Both the position numbers and the translations under genes were made by a program. The notes below the pieces were generated by a model. The model made no database searches, was not told the DNA's origin, and worked only from the letters and a program-made list of their open reading frames with translations. A stretch of 64,000 nucleotides of DNA from Methanobacterium sp. ERen5 (GTDB lineage: Archaea; Methanobacteriota; Methanobacteria; Methanobacteriales; Methanobacteriaceae): NCBI GenBank assembly GCA_024167805.1, contig CP099988.1, positions 434,001 to 498,000 of the forward strand, written 5' to 3'. Positions 59,558-64,000 of this stretch are shown one piece after another. The first letter of the stretch is position 1. Every line of letters starts with the position of its first letter.

Positions 59558-60007
59558 TTATCCTCTTCTTCTCCTAACTCCAACGGATTTACCTTTCCTA
59601 AAGGTTGATTTGGTTCTCTGACCCCTTACTGGTAGACCCACTTCGTGTCTTCTACCCTTGTAACTCCTGGTCTTTTTCATCCTGTTCAAGTCGTCCCTTA
59701 ACCTCATTGTAAGGTCAGATTCTATTAGGTGTACTGTTTCACCTGATTCGTAATCGTTACGCCTGTTAAGCATCCATTCAGGTAATTCGAATTGTTGTGG
59801 TGCTTTAACAGCTTCTTCTAGTTTGAGAACGTCTTTGTCAGGTAGATATCCTATCTGCATTGTGGCGTCGAAACCTGCAACTTGGCAGAGAGCCCGTGAA
59901 AGTGCTCTTCCTATTCCTTTTATGTCTGCAAGAGCATTTTCGATTGTTTTTTTACCGTCTACATCCTTACGGGAGATACGGACCATGTGTTTGAATTCCT
60001 CTTCCAT
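59558..60007 (-). CDS. rpsM: Small ribosomal subunit protein uS13
   Basis: A 149-residue uS13, first gene of the series. Motifs are [20 protein letters not shown] near 16 and the C-terminal [25 protein letters not shown] lies before the ATG. A TATA box at 60114-60124 makes it the likely promoter-proximal gene for the uS13-uS4-uS11-rpoD transcript. Confidence 0.96.
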   Translation of the reverse strand: MEEEFKHMVRISRKDVDGKKTIENALADIKGIGRALSRALCQVAGFDATMQIGYLPDKDVLKLEEAVKAPQQFELPEWMLNRRNDYESGETVHLIESDLTMRLRDDLNRMKKTRSYKGRRHEVGLPVRGQRTKSTFRKGKSVGVRRRRG

Positions 60008-60113
60008 AAATTAACCTCCACTCTCATTTAATTCTGTTTTGTAATCATAGTATCATTCTAGAAAATTTCGTAGATCCATTCCTAAAAAAATTATTTCGTA
60101 AATTCCATGGTGG

Positions 60114-60124
60114 AATATAAAAAA
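60114..60124 (-). promoter_or_regulatory. Candidate TATA box of the uS13 ribosomal/polymerase operon
   Basis: In the minus direction TTTTTTATATT preceded by an A-rich stretch is about 107 bases upstream of the uS13 ATG, with a likely start near 60090. It stands in the spacer between tRNA-Ser and uS13. The leader would be about 80 bases. Confidence 0.4.
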
Positions 60125-60250
60125 ATTTAGGTCCCAAAAAAATATCAAATTAAAAATTTTGTTTTCTGATATTGATTTGAAGTGTTTGAAATGTGCTAAT
60201 TGTAAAACATTTTAAACAAATGGATGTTCAAATTTTTTCTAAAATGTTTG

Positions 60251-60343
<93 letters not shown>

Positions 60344-60591
60344 AAAACCGCCTTTAAACCCATAAACTTAACCGCACAGCACACTGCAAACAGATGGTTT
60401 TCAGTATCCATTTAACACCCTACTCAACAGTCCTAGTCCCGAATAAGTATTTCTACAGTATTCAGTCAGGGTTTAAAGTATTGTAAACGTATAATTTCAA
60501 CGTTCCTTTTTGGCCTCGCCCCTAATTTTATATTTTTTAGAGGTTCTACGGTGTAAATTTTGGAAGTTTTATTTGTTTAAAGAACAGAGTT

Positions 60592-61554
60592 TTACTTCCA
60601 CATCTTTGGGTATGTTCCAGGTAGCATAAAAACCTTTTTTATATTTACCATTATACCCTTATCTGATCTCAGGATTCCTTCTGTAGCTTCAACAGTTTCA
60701 CCTGCACCAACAAGCTCACCTTTACCTGTGAGTACTCGAACAGTTTCTCCTGATTTAATATCCGGTGAAAGTTCAAGAATTCCGTTGGTTGCCAGATCTG
60801 CTCCGTGGCATATTGCATCCACAGCCGAATCCCTAACCACAATTTGGTTTAGATGTGTGACTGCACTTTCCATTGGAAGTATGCATTCCCTTATGGGTTT
60901 TTCATCACCATCGTGTTTCAAGTAGTGGTAAGCATCTGTTAGATCTTGAAGTGTTTTAAGTGTTTCGTCTTCAGTGAATGGTCCTGACTTAGTTCTTCTA
61001 AGTTCTGCCATGTGGGCACCAATTCCAAGTGCTTCACCAATGTCGTGACAGTACTTTCTGATGTAGGTTCCTCCCTCGCAATTTATGCGGAAGAGTACAT
61101 CCTTTCCATCTATTTCTAATATGTTAACATCGTATATGGTTCTTACCCTCAGCTCCCTTTTGACAGCGGATTTGATGGGTGGTGTCTGGAATATTTTACC
61201 TGTAAATTCCTGTAAAATATTGCGTATACTGTCTTCACTGATACTCTCATGCAACCTCATTAGGCATACATATTCCTTGGGGGATCCAAGAAGCATCTGT
61301 ATAACACGGGTTGATCTGTTGATTCCTATTGGAAGCACACCTGTAACCTTGGGATCTAATGTTCCTCCGTGGCCTGTTTTCTCTACATTGAGAATTCTTT
61401 TGACCCATGCATCCACTTCATGGGAAGTTGGACCCATTGTTTTGTCCAGGTTCACAACACCAGTGTTGATATGTTCTTCAATGGGTCGATTGTTTGGATC
61501 GCATCCGTAGTTGGGATCTGTTTCGCCTTCAGATTTTATGAGAAGTTCTGCCAT
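60592..61554 (-). CDS. truB: tRNA/rRNA pseudouridine synthase Cbf5 (TruB family)
   Basis: A 320-residue archaeal Cbf5/dyskerin homolog that makes pseudouridine with H/ACA guide RNAs and Nop10, Gar1 and L7Ae, and U55 in tRNA. The catalytic region is KTGHGGTLDPKVTG near residue 62, with the Asp in it. The central LRVRTIYDVNILEIDGKDVL and the GTYIRKYCHDIG motif near 163 are conserved. The C-terminal ~85 residues are a PUA domain. It starts with ATG at 61554, where the family sequence begins. Confidence 0.94.
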   Translation of the reverse strand: MAELLIKSEGETDPNYGCDPNNRPIEEHINTGVVNLDKTMGPTSHEVDAWVKRILNVEKTGHGGTLDPKVTGVLPIGINRSTRVIQMLLGSPKEYVCLMRLHESISEDSIRNILQEFTGKIFQTPPIKSAVKRELRVRTIYDVNILEIDGKDVLFRINCEGGTYIRKYCHDIGEALGIGAHMAELRRTKSGPFTEDETLKTLQDLTDAYHYLKHDGDEKPIRECILPMESAVTHLNQIVVRDSAVDAICHGADLATNGILELSPDIKSGETVRVLTGKGELVGAGETVEATEGILRSDKGIMVNIKKVFMLPGTYPKMWK

Positions 61555-61673
61555 TAAAATGACCTTTTTTTAATATTGGATCCCAGAAAATTTTAGATCT
61601 CAGGCTGGTTTCAAATGTTTGAAACCAGTGAAATTCATTTTATGGGATAAATTTAAATAAATAATATGTGAAC

Positions 61674-61904
61674 TTAAGCTATTGCAGCTGCAAGTTCTTT
61701 TTTAATTGCTTCAACATCGTCAGATTTGACTTCAATTGTTTGGTCTACTGGTTCTAAATGTTTAAGGTTGCATTTTCTGTTTTTAATTGTTGATCCAACA
61801 ACTTCTACGTAGTTGTCATCTATGATCTCAACTATTACACATTTTTCGCCTGCTTCCCTTCCTGCTATTTTAACACATATTCTGCCTACTTCTATTGCTG
61901 GCAT
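61674..61904 (-). CDS. rpl14e: Large ribosomal subunit protein eL14
   Basis: A 76-residue archaeal eL14 with the KOW-like N terminus IEVGRICVKIAGREAGEKCV and the segment RKCNLKHLEPVDQTIEV. It overlaps the 3' end of cmk by 13 bases, so translation is coupled. Confidence 0.94.
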   Translation of the reverse strand: MPAIEVGRICVKIAGREAGEKCVIVEIIDDNYVEVVGSTIKNRKCNLKHLEPVDQTIEVKSDDVEAIKKELAAAIA

Positions 61905-62422
61905 GTAATCACCTCAGTTACTTTTAATATTATATTTGCAATGCCTTCTGGATTGAAACTATGACTGTTTATAACAAGGTCGTAAACTTCCATGTTGTTT
62001 ATGTCAATTCCATGTATCTCCTGATACCTGGTTGCTTCACTTTGTCCTCTGGCAATAATTTCGTTTTTTACTACTTCAACTGTTTTGTCTTCCCTCTTAG
62101 ATATTCGTTTGCATCGAACATCTATGGGTGCAACAAACCATATCTTGAGGTCTGCTTCAACGAAGTACGCTGAAAGTCTGCCCTCAACAATTAAGTTTTG
62201 TTTTTCTTTGGCTAACTTTGCCTGTCTCTTATCAATCTCAAGGTCTATTTCATCGTTACCCTCGGCATATTCACCAAACTCCAGTATGTCCATACCCTTT
62301 TCCTTGGCCATTTGACGAAATATTTCGCCGGCTGAGAGGAAGGGTATTTGAAGTTTCTCCGACAGGATCTTCGCAGCAGTTGTTGTACCACTACCTGCCA
62401 GCCCACCGATGGTGATGATCAT
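61892..62422 (-). CDS. cmk: Cytidylate kinase (archaeal type)
   Basis: A 176-residue P-loop kinase that phosphorylates CMP and dCMP. The P loop is GGLAGSGTTTAAK at residues 6-18; the CMP-binding IVEGRLSAYFVEADLKIW is near 78, and RISKREDKTVE is in the lid. It starts one base into the eL34 stop (TAATG). Confidence 0.93.
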   Translation of the reverse strand: MIITIGGLAGSGTTTAAKILSEKLQIPFLSAGEIFRQMAKEKGMDILEFGEYAEGNDEIDLEIDKRQAKLAKEKQNLIVEGRLSAYFVEADLKIWFVAPIDVRCKRISKREDKTVEVVKNEIIARGQSEATRYQEIHGIDINNMEVYDLVINSHSFNPEGIANIILKVTEVITCQQ

Positions 62423-62688
62423 TACAACCTAGCCTCTTCTTTGAAAAGTCGGCGAGCACACTCTGAACAGAGGTAACCACCATAAGGCCGGTTAGGTCTT
62501 CTCTTTGACTTTGATAGTTTTCTTATTTGGTATGGTCTGCCCCTTGGAACTGCATGAAGCTGTTTACCACATTCAGCACAAACGTGCTTGTTTGGTAGTT
62601 TCTTCTTGTAACGAAGTACAGTTTTGCCTCCGGGGGTTTTTTTGAATGTTCTTTTGTATGATCTAGATCTGTATCTTCCTTCTGGCAT
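62422..62688 (-). CDS. rpl34e: Large ribosomal subunit protein eL34
   Basis: An 88-residue archaeal eL34. It has the Cys pairs CAECGKQL and CSECARRL that bind zinc, and a basic N terminus [20 protein letters not shown]. Its order with cmk and eL14 is standard for euryarchaea. Confidence 0.95.
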   Translation of the reverse strand: MPEGRYRSRSYKRTFKKTPGGKTVLRYKKKLPNKHVCAECGKQLHAVPRGRPYQIRKLSKSKRRPNRPYGGYLCSECARRLFKEEARL

Positions 62689-62909
62689 ATGCCTACACCT
62701 CTAAATTATTTTTTTATATCCAACAAATTTCTTATCTAAATTTTTTGTATAAAGCAGTGGTAAGTTCCCTAAACAACTGCGATATTAAATTCATGATCCA
62801 ATTGGTAAATCCATGTAAATTTTTCATCTGTAGACTGTTTTCAATCAACCAACTTGGTTGGTGGTAGAAAATTTTTAATCCACAGTTGAAAAGTTATATG
62901 AAATTTTAG

Positions 62910-63491
62910 TTACATTCCTCCGCCTTTAAGACCTAGGAGTTTTCTCCATACGAATGACATTGCAAAGGAACATAGTATGTACCATCCAAGCCATTCAACA
63001 GCCATAACAGGAACTCCTGCAGACTGGTGGTAGAATGTATGGAATATTGGCACCAAAAGCACGTAGTAAGCGAAGCTTGGTAAGTTCAGGTACAGGTGGT
63101 TTATGAGTGGGTTTCCAGCCATCCAGTAGAATATGAGGATGATGGGAACGAATGTTACAATCATTGGTTTAAATGAGTTGAACATCATCTCCTTCTGGAG
63201 TTCCATGAACTTTGCCTGTTTCTTCTGCATTTCTGCCATTGCCTTGGGATCTCCAGATTTCTGGGCCTTCATCATTTCTCCTTGGAAGCCCTTCATCTCT
63301 CCCTGAAGGAACTGTAAACGATCCTGGTCAACCAGTAGTTTGTTTGCCACTGTTATGACAAATGCTACCAGGGTTGCAATGAGAAAAACACCTATAATAG
63401 CCCCGAAGTAGGGATTGTTAGGAACACTCACCAGTTGTAAAAGGGGATCGAATATAGGGTTTAGGATTGGATTTAATATTGAAAAGTCCAT
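62910..63491 (-). CDS. DUF106 (EMC3/TMCO1-type) membrane insertase-like protein
   Basis: A 193-residue membrane protein of the archaeal DUF106 family, related to YidC, EMC3 and TMCO1, which help insert membrane proteins. Three core helices are at about residues 25-50, 105-125 and 160-180, and a coiled-coil region with QGEMKGFQGEMMKAQKSGDP and a KKQAKFMELQKEMM stretch lies between helix 1 and 2, as in the family. It is located after adkA, the conserved order near secY. Confidence 0.88.
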   Translation of the reverse strand: MDFSILNPILNPIFDPLLQLVSVPNNPYFGAIIGVFLIATLVAFVITVANKLLVDQDRLQFLQGEMKGFQGEMMKAQKSGDPKAMAEMQKKQAKFMELQKEMMFNSFKPMIVTFVPIILIFYWMAGNPLINHLYLNLPSFAYYVLLVPIFHTFYHQSAGVPVMAVEWLGWYILCSFAMSFVWRKLLGLKGGGM

Positions 63492-63505
63492 TTCTTACTA
63501 CCTCT

Positions 63506-64000
63506 TTATAATTTTAAGGTTTTAACCATTTCTTCAACAGATTCATCGAGTTTGTTATCGTGGTTCTCTATGATCTTCACTGTCGCACCTGTAAGTACGG
63601 CGTAAGCCATTGATGCTGCTCTGTTCATCTCTTGATGAAGGTTTATGTCCTTTAGATTTTCTGAATCCCTTGATCTGGTTGTGTCGCTAATTCTTCTCTT
63701 TAATATTTCATCACCGTCTGCTTCAAGCAACACAAACATGTTGGGCATCAACTGTTCAAGTACCCATTTAGGAAGTCCTGGCAGAAATCCTGAAGGGGTG
63801 TTTATGGTACAGTGTGTGTCTACGATTATGTTACTTTGTTCAGACTTAGCTCTTATAGTTTGTGCAGCTTCCCTTTGAACTTCCTTCTGGAGTTCTGGTG
63901 AAAGTTTTCTGAGTGAATCCCTGTCTTCAACAAGGTTCTTTGCCTTAGCAATTTCCAGCATCACATCACCATAGTTCACATGCACAAAATCAAGTTGTTC
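63506..64000 (-). CDS. adkA: Archaeal adenylate kinase AdkA (5' end cut by window)
   Basis: The last 165 residues of the archaeal AdkA family, a P-loop kinase that converts ATP and AMP to ADP. The visible start is EQLDFVHVNYGDVMLEIAKA; the P loop lies outside the window. Motifs seen are LQKEVQREAAQTIRA, IIVDTHCTINTPSGFLPGLP near the middle and EILKRRISDTTRSRD in the lid. The frame is open at the window edge, so no start is claimed. It is followed by the DUF106 gene at 15 bases. Confidence 0.93.
   Translation of the reverse strand, partial: EQLDFVHVNYGDVMLEIAKAKNLVEDRDSLRKLSPELQKEVQREAAQTIRAKSEQSNIIVDTHCTINTPSGFLPGLPKWVLEQLMPNMFVLLEADGDEILKRRISDTTRSRDSENLKDINLHQEMNRAASMAYAVLTGATVKIIENHDNKLDESVEEMVKTLKL

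Overview
The window is chromosomal DNA from a hydrogenotrophic methanogen of the Methanobacteriaceae, most likely the genus Methanobacterium. The evidence is archaeal RNA polymerase subunits and eukaryote-like ribosomal proteins (eL14, eL18, eL34), archaeal mevalonate-route genes (mevalonate kinase, isopentenyl phosphate kinase, type 2 IPP isomerase, prenyl diphosphate synthase), dapL, a cobalamin-pathway methyltransferase, TATA boxes, GGTG/GAGG ribosome sites with many TTG and GTG starts, AT-rich spacers and very large right-handed beta-helix 'adhesin-like' surface proteins.

Layout. 0-9.2 kb: a cut-off DUF1616 membrane protein, small membrane/lipoprotein genes, a TPR-CPBP protease fusion, a GDP-mannose-dehydratase-like SDR, a response regulator fused to a glycosyltransferase, a DUF166-ferredoxin protein and cobM. 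9.3-14.1 kb: a frameshifted adhesin, a decayed second copy of the 3' part of cobM, a lipoprotein, a broken small membrane protein and a PKD/CARDB-like secreted protein. 14.8-31.2 kb: three giant adhesin genes in a row on the minus strand, two of them sharing a near-duplicate C-terminal module and one carrying a C-terminal membrane anchor. Paralogous PKD/CARDB genes flank the trio, and a 50-bp promoter element (46/50 identical) occurs at both ends of the block. 32.9-40.3 kb: purA, an AAA ATPase, a membrane protein-MarR-flavodoxin operon with two palindromic operator candidates, and a parA-like locus with a small basic partner, a 10-copy 7-bp repeat and six related 13-bp sites. 40.4-42.2 kb: another adhesin. 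42.6-53.4 kb: dapL, gltX, idsA, rnj, fni, ipk, mvk and a MEMO-family gene, all on the minus strand; they combine archaeal lipid precursor synthesis, tRNA charging and RNA processing. 53.4-64 kb: the classic archaeal information-processing cluster (rpsB, ferredoxin, eno, rpoK, intron-bearing tRNA-Pro, rpoN, uS9, uL13, eL18, rpoD, uS11, uS4, uS13, tRNA-Ser, cbf5, eL14, cmk, eL34, DUF106, adkA).

Two themes matter for a reader. First, at least eight genes carry single-base frameshifts, mostly one base lost from an A or T run or one G gained, and several of them (purA, mvk, ipk) should be indispensable. This points to sequence error more than gene decay, and each such gene is annotated here as one reading frame with a marked break. 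Second, at least three genes have a good ribosome-binding site followed by ATT or ATC rather than ATG, GTG or TTG, which suggests real non-canonical starts or lost start codons. The most attractive candidates for new biology are the parA-like locus with its repeat sites, the shared adhesin promoter element, the two-site MarR operator and the tRNA-Pro with about 146 nt of intron.
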